Counted from the first letter of the stretch, positions 25,797 to 34,925 are shown. The stretch: 64,000 nucleotides of DNA from Williamsia faeni (GCA_003202005.1 QJJF01000004.1:1-64000); one strand, 5' to 3'. Notes: generated by a model from the letters alone, not told the origin. Numbers and translations are program-made.

Positions 25797-26903
25797 TCAG
25801 ATGACAGAACAGGTTTCCTGGCTGCCCGACTTACTGGTGGGACCGACGGTCTGGTCGTTCAACGCGAGATCGTTGCCCGAGACCGCGAACTCCACACCCT
25901 TGTCGGAGACGGTCAGCTGCTCGAAGGTCAGGTCGTCGAACAGCGGCGGGAACAGTCCGGCGCTGATCTGATCGACCAGTGCCTGCGCCCAGGAGTTGGG
26001 GATTCCGAGCGTCGCGGCGCTGGCATCGACGACCTCGAATGTGAGTTTTCCGTTTTTGGTGACGGGTTTGAGCTCGGCCTCGGCCGGGATGGGAAGCATG
26101 AGCAACTGGAAGTTGCCCTTGACGGTGATCGTGCCGGCGGCGGCGTCGCCGGTGACACTCTCCACGGTCATCCCGCCACCCATGGCGCCGAGCAGGCCGG
26201 CCAGACCGCCTCCGCTGCTGGGGTCGGACGGTTCTGTGGCCTCACCCTGCGGCGTCTGACTGAGTTCCATGATGCGGGCGAAGGGCACATAACCGGAGCC
26301 CCGGAGTTCAGCGATGGTGGTCTCGTTGTCCCCGTTCTTGATGTCGTCGGCGCGGGCGTGCAGGCGCATCGCGGACTCGCCCTCATTGCTCGTGTCGACC
26401 TGGACGTAGGGGACCGTTCCGGAAGCCCACTGCAGCAGCATCGGCTTCTTGCTCAATGTGACCGAGGTCGAGGCGCCGGTGAGGTCGCCGAAGGACTCTT
26501 CGAGACAGTTCTGGGCTTTGTTGCGGATGTACAACTCGCTGCCGAGACCGGCGATCACCAGTACCAGGACAAGACTCAACGCGACTACGCCGGCGATCAC
26601 GCCGGTCCGCCGTTTGGGGCGCTCCGGCGTGATCGGGCCGCGTGCCGGGTCAGCGTCATTCGGGACAGCGGAGTACGGCTCGAAGCCGTCCGGCGGTAGT
26701 TCGAGCTGCGCGGTGTCCTGACGGCCGTACGAATAAGCCTCGGGGATGGGCCCGTGCGCGATCGGTGGGAACTGATCGGTAGTCGGGTTGAACTCGTCAC
26801 CGGATGCATTCTCTGACACGGCAGGCGTCTGCGCACCCTCGGCCCGGGCCGGAGTCTGCGGCTCGCCGTCCGAGGTGGAGTCGGAATCGTCGCGATTATT
26901 CAT
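25797..26903 (-). CDS. DUF2993 domain membrane protein (Rv0479c-like)
   Basis: A 368-aa protein: an acidic Pro-rich cytoplasmic region of about 95 residues, one transmembrane helix (GVIAGVVALSLVLVLVIAGL, about 102-121), then an extracytoplasmic DUF2993-type domain with two cysteines (QNCLEESF and the final ETCSVI) likely to pair. DUF2993 is a beta-rich lipid-binding-like domain of unknown role in Actinobacteria. Position matches M. tuberculosis Rv0479c. ATG at 26903 is preferred over GTG at 26906. Confidence 0.82.
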   Translation of the reverse strand: MNNRDDSDSTSDGEPQTPARAEGAQTPAVSENASGDEFNPTTDQFPPIAHGPIPEAYSYGRQDTAQLELPPDGFEPYSAVPNDADPARGPITPERPKRRTGVIAGVVALSLVLVLVIAGLGSELYIRNKAQNCLEESFGDLTGASTSVTLSKKPMLLQWASGTVPYVQVDTSNEGESAMRLHARADDIKNGDNETTIAELRGSGYVPFARIMELSQTPQGEATEPSDPSSGGGLAGLLGAMGGGMTVESVTGDAAAGTITVKGNFQLLMLPIPAEAELKPVTKNGKLTFEVVDASAATLGIPNSWAQALVDQISAGLFPPLFDDLTFEQLTVSDKGVEFAVSGNDLALNDQTVGPTSKSGSQETCSVI

Positions 26904-26950
26904 CACCGTCGATGATGCCCGGTCGTTGCGGCAGAGTGGATAAGAGTTTT

Positions 26951-27781
26951 CTAAGACTCCGCATCGGCGCTGGTGGAGGCCAGGGAATTGATGTCGCGGC
27001 GGTTGGGCAGTACTGCGATCGCACGACGTGCCCGGTCGACTTCGTCGAAGTCGAGGTCGAACACCGCCAGCTCAGGGGTTTCGCCGAGTTCGGCATGGAC
27101 CGTTCCGAAAGGGCCGGCCAGGATCGAGTGGCCGATGCCGGTCGGGGCGTTCGATTCGGCAACCGCGGGGTCGGACGGCACTGCTTGACCCACCGCCGCG
27201 ACAAAGCATCCGCTGTCGAGCGCGCGGGCCGCGGCGAGGGTCTGCCACTGCGTCAGTTTCCCCGGACCGGCTCCCCACGACGTCGGGACGACGATCAGGG
27301 TCGCACCGCGATCGGCGAGCGTGGTGAACAGTTGCGGGAAGCGGATGTCGTAACACGTTGCGGTCCCGATGGTGACTGCGCCGGATTCGAACGTGACGGT
27401 CCGGTCGCCGGGTTCCACGGTGCGTGATTCGGCAAAACCGAAGGCGTCGTAAAGATGGATCTTGTTGTAGCCCTGGATCTGACCGTCCGGGCCGGCGATC
27501 ACCAGGGTGTTGCGGACCCGATCGCCGTCGCCCGGCGTGAACATCCCCGCCACCACGGTGACCTGATGTTCGGCGGCGATCTGTCCGACCGCGGTCGCCC
27601 AGGGACCATCGAGTGGTTGCGCGACGGGGCCGAGAGGAACACCGAACCGGCACATCGTGGCTTCCGGGAAGATGACCAGGTCTGCACCCCGCGCTGCCGC
27701 AGCGGCTGTCTGCTCCGCAACCGTCACCAGATTTTTCTCCGGGTCCGATCCACTGCTGATCTGGGCCATGGCGATACGCAT
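26951..27781 (-). CDS. Carbon-nitrogen hydrolase (omega-amidase/Nit-like, Rv0480c-like)
   Basis: A 276-aa nitrilase-superfamily amidase. The Glu-Lys-Cys triad is visible: FPEAT (Glu near 41), YNKIHLYD (Lys near 112) and TCYDIRFP (Cys near 146). Nit2/omega-amidase or deaminated-glutathione amidase are the closest functional groups by motif context; the choice cannot be made. ATG at 27781 (MRIAMAQISSG) is the conserved start; the frame remains open upstream through the 21-bp repeats, which should not be counted as coding. Confidence 0.88.
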   Translation of the reverse strand: MRIAMAQISSGSDPEKNLVTVAEQTAAAAARGADLVIFPEATMCRFGVPLGPVAQPLDGPWATAVGQIAAEHQVTVVAGMFTPGDGDRVRNTLVIAGPDGQIQGYNKIHLYDAFGFAESRTVEPGDRTVTFESGAVTIGTATCYDIRFPQLFTTLADRGATLIVVPTSWGAGPGKLTQWQTLAAARALDSGCFVAAVGQAVPSDPAVAESNAPTGIGHSILAGPFGTVHAELGETPELAVFDLDFDEVDRARRAIAVLPNRRDINSLASTSADAES

Positions 27782-27796
27782 GCAATCCACCCTACG

Positions 27797-27936
27797 ACCG
27801 TCGAGCGTGCCTATACGGCCGGTGAGCGTGCCCATCCGACCGTTGAGCGTGCCCAACGAACCGTTCACCGTGCCGAAAATGCCTTCTGGCCTGCAACTTC
27901 GGCACGCTCGACGGTTTTTGAGGCACGCTCGGCGGA
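27797..27936. repeat. Second 21-bp repeat locus: four direct plus two inverted copies
   Basis: Core ACCGTCGAGCGTGCC starts at 27797 (perfect), 27818, 27839 and 27860, spacing 21 bp. After 26 bp, reversed cores begin at 27901 (GGCACGCTCGACGGT, the exact reverse complement of the first copy) and 27922, again 21 bp apart. The locus lies between the start of the Nit-like gene and the stop of the methyltransferase gene, both on the minus strand. Inverted blocks could fold into a cruciform or long RNA hairpin. The core is shared with the array at 2282-2443. Confidence 0.9.
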
Positions 27937-27940
27937 GGGG

Positions 27941-28771
27941 TCAGGTGGCCGGTGCGACCTGTTCCCAGGGGACGGTCAGGATGTTGTCGCGTTGACGGCG
28001 ACGATCGGGGGTCGGTGCAAAACCGAAGCCCGACAACAACTCCAGCGTGTGTTGCCAGCGCTGCCGGGGCCCGAACGGCGCCAGCGGTGCCGCGATGTCC
28101 CAGCAGCGATCCAGGCTTGCCAGGAGATCGTGGACTCGTTCACCGGGCACGTTGCGGTGGATGAGCGCCTTCGGAAGGCGTTCGGCGAGGTCGGAGGGAC
28201 GGGCGCTGTGCGCCGGATCCCAGGCCAGCGTGAAGGTCAGTGGGCGGTGTGCGTCGAGCAGGATCCAGCAGCACCGGCGGCCGATCTCGTCGCACGTGCC
28301 TTCGACGATGAAACCGCCCGGTGCGAGTTGGCGCTGCATCCGTGACCAGGCCGCATCGACTTGTGACTCGTCGTACTGGCGGAGCACGTTGAAGGCCCGA
28401 ACCAGGTGTGGTCGCAGGCCGGCCAATTCGAAACCTCCGACCGCAAAGCGCACCCCCTCCTGCGGCGGTACCACCCGGGCGGGATCGATTTCGAGTCCGA
28501 CGAGCTGGGTGGCGGGGACCACGGCGCGGAGCCGCGATGCCAGTTCCAGTGCGGTGTCCGGGCGGGCGCCGTAGCCGAGGTCGACCGCGAGCGGCTGTTG
28601 CGCCGATTCCAGTGCGGCAACAATCGGCTCGTGGTGCACGATCCAGCGGTCGATCCGCCGGAGCCGGTTGATGCCGGTGGTGCCCCGGGTGATCGTCCCG
28701 TCCGGCCGGTGGTCAGAGGTTGGCGTCGATCCATCCCGACGTGAATTCCGCTTCGCCGCGGAACAGGTCAA
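27941..28771 (-). CDS. Class I SAM-dependent methyltransferase-like protein
   Basis: A 276-aa protein. Motif I is AVDLGYGARPDTALEL near residue 63 and an acidic residue follows in LVGLEIDPARV; a strand plus LAPGGFIVEGTCDEIGRRCCW fits the methyltransferase core, so SAM binding is likely. The start is uncertain: ATG at 28771 overlaps the upstream DUF2505 gene by 59 bp but is the only usual start before the conserved ITRGTTGINRLRR segment. Substrate unknown. The gene ends next to the inverted repeat locus. Confidence 0.7.
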   Translation of the reverse strand: MTCSAAKRNSRRDGSTPTSDHRPDGTITRGTTGINRLRRIDRWIVHHEPIVAALESAQQPLAVDLGYGARPDTALELASRLRAVVPATQLVGLEIDPARVVPPQEGVRFAVGGFELAGLRPHLVRAFNVLRQYDESQVDAAWSRMQRQLAPGGFIVEGTCDEIGRRCCWILLDAHRPLTFTLAWDPAHSARPSDLAERLPKALIHRNVPGERVHDLLASLDRCWDIAAPLAPFGPRQRWQHTLELLSGFGFAPTPDRRRQRDNILTVPWEQVAPAT

Positions 28772-29222
28772 CGAGGTTGACCAGCATCAACTGCTCGAGT
28801 TTGCCGTTGATGAACGGGATGTAGACCTTGACCTCGGTGGTCCGGCGGATGGTGCAGCCGGTCTCGGTCGGGAACAGCTCCTGCACACCGGTCAGGCTGC
28901 CGGGGCCGGCCGGGATCGATGCCCCGTACGTGCCCTTGGTGCTGTCCGGGTCGAACGGGCCCAGTGATTCGGTGCGGGTGATGATCATGTCTTTGGTCAT
29001 CACGGTCTGCGCGATGGGCGGTAGCTCTGTGCGCGGAAGGACCTGCTTGAGGACCACATCGACTCCGTTGTCACCGACGGTGTAGGAATCGATCTCCGAC
29101 TGCGGGGTGAGCTTCCGGAACTCGTCCATCTGCGCATCCCAGAACTCCCGAAGGCTCAGCGCCTCGTACACCTTCTTCGGGGCATGGTGGTATCGGGCGG
29201 AGTAGGACAGACGTCGTGCCAT
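28713..29222 (-). CDS. DUF2505 protein (Rv0481c-like)
   Basis: A 169-aa protein of the START/SRPBCC-like DUF2505 family. The beginning YSARYHHAPKKVYEALSLREFWDAQ and the end GKLEQLMLVNLVDLFRGEAEFTSGWI form the first strand/helix and the long C-terminal helix of that fold. Such domains hold hydrophobic ligands; the ligand is unknown. A second copy follows at 29293-29793, so the pair is a tandem duplication that diverged. Order with murB matches M. tuberculosis Rv0481c-Rv0482. Confidence 0.8.
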   Translation of the reverse strand: MARRLSYSARYHHAPKKVYEALSLREFWDAQMDEFRKLTPQSEIDSYTVGDNGVDVVLKQVLPRTELPPIAQTVMTKDMIITRTESLGPFDPDSTKGTYGASIPAGPGSLTGVQELFPTETGCTIRRTTEVKVYIPFINGKLEQLMLVNLVDLFRGEAEFTSGWIDANL

Positions 29223-29292
29223 GCGGAAAAGGGTAACCCGTGGGGAGTGCGGCTCCCAGTTCCGCCCGTCGATCGAGGCGGGCAGAAGGTGA

Positions 29293-29793
29293 TCAGCGCG
29301 CGTTGATCCATTCGACGGTGTAGTCGCGCTCGGCCGTCACCAGATCGATGATGTTCTCGACGATCGCCTTCTCGACCTTGCCCCCGACGAAGGGGATCGC
29401 CACCTCGGCGGAGCCCTCGAACGTCACCGTGCTGCCGGTTGCCGTCGCGGCGAGGATCTGAGTGCCGTTCACCTTGGCGGGTGCACCTTCGACCTGCGCG
29501 GCGAACTCACCGGTCGAGACGGTGCCGCCGGCGGTCGACCAGATCATCGTGCGAGCGATGCGCAGATCACCGGGCCGGACCTTGGTCACGATCGAGGGCA
29601 GCTTGTCCTCGGGAACCCGTTGTTGCAGGACAACGGTGACGTTGTCGTCGGTGGCGGTGAAGGATTCGAGCTCCGAGATGTCTGCGGCGACGTTCGCGAC
29701 CAGGTCTTTCCAATACTGCTCGGAGGTGACCGCCGCAGCGAAGTCGGCCGGGGGACATGGAAAGTCGATCGAATGCTGCAGCTTGGTCGCCAT
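29293..29793 (-). CDS. DUF2505 protein, second copy
   Basis: A 166-aa paralogue of the preceding gene product: same layout (SIDFPCPPADFAAAVTSEQYWKDLV start, IPFVGGKVEKAIVENIIDLVTAERDYTVEWI end). It is divergent from murB with the starts almost back to back (29793 and 29816). Seventy bp separate the two copies. Function unknown. Confidence 0.8.
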   Translation of the reverse strand: MATKLQHSIDFPCPPADFAAAVTSEQYWKDLVANVAADISELESFTATDDNVTVVLQQRVPEDKLPSIVTKVRPGDLRIARTMIWSTAGGTVSTGEFAAQVEGAPAKVNGTQILAATATGSTVTFEGSAEVAIPFVGGKVEKAIVENIIDLVTAERDYTVEWINAR

Positions 29794-29815
29794 GAGTGCA
29801 GGTTACCGTTGCGGG

Positions 29816-30877
29816 GTGGCCGCACAAACACATGACCGCCCCTTATTGTCCGAACTCACCACTTTGCGCGTCGGCGGTCCCGCCCTCGACATCGTGAACT
29901 GCGACGACGCCGAGTCGTTGATCGCGACCATCGGGCGCCTCGATGCCGCGGGGACGGCGGTGCTGCTGGTGGGCGGCGGATCGAATCTGGTGATCGGCGA
30001 CGACGGATTCGACGGAACCGTGGTCCGGATCAACAACACCGGACTCGATTGGCGATCCGATCACGTCGTCGCCGATGCCGGTGTGAACTGGGATGCGCTG
30101 GTGGCCGAAAGCGTCGCGCGCGGATTCGGGGGACTCGAGTGCCTGTCCGGGATCCCCGGTGCTGCCGGGGCGACGCCGGTTCAGAACGTCGGGGCCTACG
30201 GCGTCGAGGTGGGTTCCCTGTTGCGGTCGGTACAGGTGCTGGACCGCCGAAACGGTGCACTCAACTGGATTGATCCGGGTGATCTGGACCTGGGATACCG
30301 CACCAGCAGGCTCAAACACCGCAGCGACGAACTGGTCGTCCGGCTCTCGCTTCGGCTGCGCGACGACGGTCTGAGCGAGCCGATCCGCTACGGCGAACTG
30401 GCGCGGGCCCTCGGCATCGAGGACGGGGAGCGAGCGCCGGTGGCGCAGGTCCGCGAGACGGTGCTGGCGTTGCGGGCGAGCAAGGGCATGGTCCTCGACC
30501 CCGACGACCACGACACCTGGAGCGTCGGGTCGTTCTTCACGAATCCGATTGTCCCACATGAGTATCTGCCGAAAGTCCTGACGCAGATCGTTCAGGAACT
30601 GGGCGACGAGGCCACCACCGTCCCGCAGTTCCCAGCGGAGTCCGGTGTGAAGCTCTCGGCCGGCTGGCTGATCGAGCGTGCGGGCTTCGCGCGGGGCTAC
30701 CCCGATGCCGATGCCCGCGCACGTCTGTCGACCAAACACACGTTGGCGCTGACGAATCGGGGGCAGGCCACCTGTGCCGACGTGATCGACCTGGCCCGAG
30801 CGGTTCGTGAAGGCGTGCATCGCAAGTTCGGGCTGTGGCTCGAACCGGAACCGATCCTGGTCGGCTGCTCTTTGTAG
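29816..30877 (+). CDS. murB: UDP-N-acetylenolpyruvoylglucosamine reductase
   Basis: NADPH/FAD enzyme making UDP-MurNAc for peptidoglycan. The 353-aa type I protein shows TLRVGGPA near residue 16, the FAD loop LLVGGGSNLVIGDDGF near 48, GIPGAAGATPVQNVGAYG near 114, WSVGSFFTNP with the proton-donor Ser near 240 and LEPEPILVG with the final active Glu near 347. GTG at 29816 is favoured because the ATG at 29792 would overlap the divergent gene; both are in frame. The following L,D-transpeptidase gene, 79 bp on, also works on the wall. Confidence 0.93.
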   Translation: MAAQTHDRPLLSELTTLRVGGPALDIVNCDDAESLIATIGRLDAAGTAVLLVGGGSNLVIGDDGFDGTVVRINNTGLDWRSDHVVADAGVNWDALVAESVARGFGGLECLSGIPGAAGATPVQNVGAYGVEVGSLLRSVQVLDRRNGALNWIDPGDLDLGYRTSRLKHRSDELVVRLSLRLRDDGLSEPIRYGELARALGIEDGERAPVAQVRETVLALRASKGMVLDPDDHDTWSVGSFFTNPIVPHEYLPKVLTQIVQELGDEATTVPQFPAESGVKLSAGWLIERAGFARGYPDADARARLSTKHTLALTNRGQATCADVIDLARAVREGVHRKFGLWLEPEPILVGCSL

Positions 30878-30956
30878 TTCGTAATCGCGACGTTGTCGTC
30901 GCAGGTCAGGGGTCCGGCGTCCGGCGGAACCCGACACCACAGGTAGGGTTTGGCGC

Positions 30957-32270
30957 ATGACTGATTACCGTGACCGTTGGCTGCTGTCGAGGCGCGCGGC
31001 ACTCACGGCGATTGCCGTCGGCGCGGCTGGGGTGACCGCAGCAGCCTGCAGTTCCGACAGCGATTCCCCCGGCAGTGCCGAGGAAAGCAAGGCGCCCGAC
31101 GAGCCGAAGGCCGACATTGCGTACAGCCCGGCCCTCGACACCACCGATGCCTCACCGATCGACGAGGTGTCGGTCAAGGTCACCGGTGGAGTGCTCAATC
31201 CCGATGTGCAACTGACCAATGCGAACGGCCGGGTCGTGACCGGCGAGCTGTCGCCCGACCGCACCACGTTCAAGATCACCGAACCTCTCGGTTACGGCGG
31301 CCAGTACACCTGGGCGGGTTCGGCAATGGGCGAGGACCGCAAGCCCGTGCAGATCGCCGGCACCTTCGGCACACTCACCCCGGACAACCAGATCAGTCTG
31401 GTGATCAACATCGCCGACGGTCAGGAAGTCGGTATCGCGGCGCCGTTGATCCTCAAGTTCGATGGTGTCGTGACCGACAAGAAGGCCGTCGAAGAGGCCT
31501 TGAAGGTCACCACCACACCGGAAACCGAAGGCAGCTGGGCCTGGCTGGGCGAAGACGGCGGTTCCCGTGTGCACTGGCGCACCAAGGACTACTACCAACC
31601 GGGCACCCAGGTCTCGATGGTCGGCAAACTCTATGGCGTGAACTACGGCGACGGCAGCTACGGCGAGGCCGACGTGACAAGCGAGTTCGTGATCGGTCGC
31701 AACCAGATCGTCAAGGCCGACGCCGACTCGCATCAGATCGTTGTGCAGAACGACGGCAACACGTTGATGACGTTGCCGTGCAGCTACGGCGAAGGTGACC
31801 TCGACCGAAATGTCACGCGCTCCGGTATCCATGTCGTCAGCGAAAAGCACGAGCAGTTCTACATGAGCAACCCGGCTGCAGGATATTTCAATGTCCTCGA
31901 GCGCTTTGCCGTCCGGATCTCCAACAACGGTGAGTTCATCCACGCCAACCCTCAAACGGTTGGCGTGCAAGGATCTTCGAATGTCACGAACGGCTGCATC
32001 AACCTCTCGCTCAGTGACGCCGAGCAGTACTTCAACACCGCCATGTACGGCGATCCGGTTGAGGTCATCAACACCCGGATCCCACTGTCGGAGGCCGACG
32101 GTGACATCTACGACTGGATCTACGACTGGGAAACCTGGACGTCGATGTCGGCGATTGCCGGTGAGCCAGAGGTGAAGTCGGCCCCGGCGACACCGGAGAA
32201 TGCCCCCGACGTCTCAGGCATCCCGAGCACTCCGGTGAACTCAGGGGCACCGCAAGCGCCGGTCGGCTGA
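30957..32270 (+). CDS. L,D-transpeptidase lipoprotein (LprQ / LdtMt5-like)
   Basis: Makes 3-3 cross-links in peptidoglycan outside the membrane. A 437-aa lipoprotein: a Tat-like RR followed by a hydrophobic core and lipobox AAAC (Cys31), an Ig-like first domain (about 60-150), a second Ig-like domain (about 150-250) and a YkuD domain (about 255-375). The active segment is FIHANP...SSNVTNGCINL: the usual His just before Gly-Cys is Asn (TNGC rather than SHGC), which I recall as typical of the LprQ subgroup. A Pro/Ala-rich C-terminal tail follows. Rv0483 (lprQ) is beside murB in M. tuberculosis. Confidence 0.9.
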   Translation: MTDYRDRWLLSRRAALTAIAVGAAGVTAAACSSDSDSPGSAEESKAPDEPKADIAYSPALDTTDASPIDEVSVKVTGGVLNPDVQLTNANGRVVTGELSPDRTTFKITEPLGYGGQYTWAGSAMGEDRKPVQIAGTFGTLTPDNQISLVINIADGQEVGIAAPLILKFDGVVTDKKAVEEALKVTTTPETEGSWAWLGEDGGSRVHWRTKDYYQPGTQVSMVGKLYGVNYGDGSYGEADVTSEFVIGRNQIVKADADSHQIVVQNDGNTLMTLPCSYGEGDLDRNVTRSGIHVVSEKHEQFYMSNPAAGYFNVLERFAVRISNNGEFIHANPQTVGVQGSSNVTNGCINLSLSDAEQYFNTAMYGDPVEVINTRIPLSEADGDIYDWIYDWETWTSMSAIAGEPEVKSAPATPENAPDVSGIPSTPVNSGAPQAPVG

Positions 32271-32306
32271 GTCCGGCCGGACACCGGCATGAGGACCACA
32301 TGACTA

Positions 32307-32332
32307 TGCCCCGGAGCCCGAGCTCCGGGGCA
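32307..32332. terminator. Bidirectional hairpin terminator
   Basis: An 11-bp perfect stem, TGCCCCGGAGC with GCTCCGGGGCA, closes a 4-base loop between the convergent L,D-transpeptidase and DUF6777 genes. No long T run follows, as is common in mycobacterial-type terminators. Confidence 0.8.
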
Positions 32333-32356
32333 CTGCCATCTGTCTTCGGTGTGTCG

Positions 32357-33973
32357 TCAGCCGGCCGCCGGTGCCGATGACGCGGTGGTGGGTTCACTCG
32401 TGACCGTGGTCGGCTTGCTGGTCGGCGCAGCCGTCGCAGTCGATGTCGGTGGCGCCACGGTGGCGGTCGGGATGAGGGTCCACACCGCCGATGTGATCGT
32501 CGCCGTCTCCTGCTTGGGGAGCGCCGGATCTGTGATGTCGGTCAGTTTGACCGCCCAGACCCCGAACGTGTCGGTTGCGGTGGTGATCGAGGTCTGTCCG
32601 AGCGAACTCGTCGAGACCGTCCGCTTCACACCATCGCTACAAATGAGTTCGGCCGTGGTCTGCGTCGGATCGGGGACCGTGCAGGTGACCGATGTGTTGT
32701 CGGCGGTGAAGGTGAAGCGCGAGACGATGTCACCGCTGCCGGTGAACACCGTCGGTGTCGGGGCGGCACTGCTGCTCGGCGCGGGTGCGGCCGGGGCAGC
32801 GGGTGCTGCCGGTGCGGCGCTGGACGACGGGGCAGCCGGAGCTCCGGAGACCGCGGGAACAGCCGGATCCGACGACACCGGAGCTGCGGGGTCGGCTGAT
32901 TCGCCGGATGACCCGGCTTGCGGTGCTGCCGAATCGATCGCCGCCGACACGGATGTCACTGCCGCCGCTCGGCGCTGGACTTCCGGAGCGGGCGCTCCAT
33001 CCGCCTGGATTCCGTTGGCCTCCTGCAGAACCGGATCATCTGTCGTGAACGGGGTGTTCAAGGCTGCCGGTGTGGGCAGCGGTTCCGTCAGTGGCGGAAG
33101 ACCCTCGAGGTTCAAGATGCCACCGACCGTGCGGATCAGTGGCTGCAAGGTGTTGAGGTCGATAAGCGTCAGGGCTGCCGGAGCAGGTGCCGGATTGGGT
33201 GCTGCCACAACGGTTGTGGTGTTGTTGACGATCGTGGTGTGCTCGTTGTAGTAGGTCACGTACACAACCTGGCTGGGGCCGTAGTGGTCCCACGGATGGC
33301 CGACGGGGCGGTACCCGGCAATCGGTGTACTCGCCGGTGGCGCAAGCGGATTGCCGCAGGCGCAGCGCACACGCGGGACACCGTAGGCGTCGACGAGCAC
33401 CGCGGTACCTGCCTGGAACACCGACTGGAACGCGTATGCCCCGTCAGCTGAGTAACTGTGGTTGGTGACCCAGGTGTCACGGGTCAGGACAACCGGGGTC
33501 AGGGTGTCGAGGTAGTACGGGATCTGTGCGGTGTCGATCCCGAACACGCTCGCCCAGGCACGCGCCTTCGCGGGATTGTTCGCCAGAAAGTTGGCCAGCG
33601 CGGCGGTGTCACAGACTGCGTCACCGTCGGAGGCATACAACCCGCTCGTGGTGCCGTCGATGCCCTCGACGCCACGAACGGTGACCGCGCCCTGCGGGGC
33701 GAGGGCGGCCGCGTCGCCCAGCGGCCGGTTGCTGACCGCCACCGACGGGGAGAACGGATCGGTGCCGCTGCTGCCTGCCGCCTCCAGCACCAGGTCGGGG
33801 GCCGTCGTCGCCTCGACCTTGCTGCCGGAGTTGGTGAGCATGTACGCCGCGCCGACCCCCAAGAACGTCAGTAACAGCGCAGCGACCACTGCAAGGACGA
33901 TGACTATCTGTTTTCGATCATTGGGTGGAGACGGGATCGGTGCGGGCGGGGCAGCGTTATAGGGGTAGCTCAC
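32357..33973 (-). CDS. DUF6777 membrane-anchored Ala/Pro-rich protein
   Basis: A 538-aa protein with a short cytoplasmic tail, one transmembrane helix (IVIVLAVVAALLLTFLGVGA), then the DUF6777-type domain (about 55-215) with two features seen in that family: GLY...TAALANFLANNPAKARAWASVFG and VLVDAYGVPRVRCACGNPL, whose C-A-C pair is the only cysteine cluster in that domain. The rest is a low-complexity Ala/Pro/Ser linker and a C-terminal beta-like domain (SRFTFTADNTSVTCTV) with two cysteines. GTG at 33973 is chosen for the GGAG 6-9 bases upstream; a TTG four codons earlier would place that site inside the gene. Function unknown. Confidence 0.75.
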   Translation of the reverse strand: MSYPYNAAPPAPIPSPPNDRKQIVIVLAVVAALLLTFLGVGAAYMLTNSGSKVEATTAPDLVLEAAGSSGTDPFSPSVAVSNRPLGDAAALAPQGAVTVRGVEGIDGTTSGLYASDGDAVCDTAALANFLANNPAKARAWASVFGIDTAQIPYYLDTLTPVVLTRDTWVTNHSYSADGAYAFQSVFQAGTAVLVDAYGVPRVRCACGNPLAPPASTPIAGYRPVGHPWDHYGPSQVVYVTYYNEHTTIVNNTTTVVAAPNPAPAPAALTLIDLNTLQPLIRTVGGILNLEGLPPLTEPLPTPAALNTPFTTDDPVLQEANGIQADGAPAPEVQRRAAAVTSVSAAIDSAAPQAGSSGESADPAAPVSSDPAVPAVSGAPAAPSSSAAPAAPAAPAAPAPSSSAAPTPTVFTGSGDIVSRFTFTADNTSVTCTVPDPTQTTAELICSDGVKRTVSTSSLGQTSITTATDTFGVWAVKLTDITDPALPKQETATITSAVWTLIPTATVAPPTSTATAAPTSKPTTVTSEPTTASSAPAAG

Positions 33974-34115
33974 TCGCGTCTCCAACGTCGGGTGCGGACC
34001 TCGGCCCGCCGTCTGAGGGGCAGGTGTACCCGCTCATGGATTATGTCTGAAGGTCGCGCGATGTGTGCGGTCTGTTACCGGACCCCGGGAGGTTCATGCG
34101 AACGTACCAAGACGA

Positions 34116-34883
34116 TCAGCCGGTCTTGACGTTTCGGCGTGCGGAGGCCTGGTCGCGGGGCATCAGCAGGATGGTGTCGAGGTTGACGTGCGGCGGCCGG
34201 CTCGCCACAAAACCGATCACCTCGGCGACGTCCTGGGCGACCAGTGGTGTCAGGCCTTCGTAGACCTTTCCGGCCTTCTCCGCGTCGCCGTCGAAACGAA
34301 CAAGGGAGAACTCGGTCTCGACCATGCCGGGCTGGATTTCGGTCAGTCGCACCGGCTTGCCGAGGAGTTCGGGCCGCAACGTGCGGTGCAGGACTGCCTG
34401 GGCATGTTTTGCCGTCGTGTACCCGGACCCGTTGTCGTAGGCCTCGATCGCGGCGATCGAGCTGATGGTGACGATCAGGCCGTCACCGGAGTCGATGAGT
34501 TTCGGCAGCAGTGCCTTGGTCACCCGCAGGGTTCCGAGGACGTTGGTCTCCCACATCCAGCGCCAGTCGTCGAGGTCGGCGTCCGCGACGGGGGCGATCC
34601 CCTTTGCGCCGCCGGCATTGTTGATCAGGACGTCGACCGCGGGGATCTGTTCACAGAACTTCTGCACGGATTCTTCATCGGTGACGTCGAGCGAGATCGC
34701 AGTTCCGTCGATCTCGCCCGCCAGCTTTTCGAGGCGGTCGACGCGACGGGCGCCGACGACGACGTGATAGCCCTGCGCAGCAAGAACTCTGGCGGTGGCC
34801 TCGCCGATACCGGAACTGGCCCCGGTTACAACGGCGACCTTGCGATCACCAGGATTGGACGCGGTGGTGGCTGCAATTGTCAT
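34116..34883 (-). CDS. Short-chain dehydrogenase (Rv0484c-like)
   Basis: A 255-aa classical SDR: TGASSGIGEAT (residues 20-30), NNAGG near 89, catalytic Ser in ISSIAA near 140 and YTTAK near 155. The end LDTILLMPRDQ is the cofactor-side strand of the NADP-dependent YdfG-like group. Position next to a ROK regulator matches M. tuberculosis Rv0484c-Rv0485. The start (34883) is divergent from that regulator by 42 bp. Confidence 0.9.
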   Translation of the reverse strand: MTIAATTASNPGDRKVAVVTGASSGIGEATARVLAAQGYHVVVGARRVDRLEKLAGEIDGTAISLDVTDEESVQKFCEQIPAVDVLINNAGGAKGIAPVADADLDDWRWMWETNVLGTLRVTKALLPKLIDSGDGLIVTISSIAAIEAYDNGSGYTTAKHAQAVLHRTLRPELLGKPVRLTEIQPGMVETEFSLVRFDGDAEKAGKVYEGLTPLVAQDVAEVIGFVASRPPHVNLDTILLMPRDQASARRNVKTG

Positions 34884-34925
34884 GGTGTGCAGTCTAGGTG
34901 CGGGAGGACCGGTAGTTTTTTCAGC

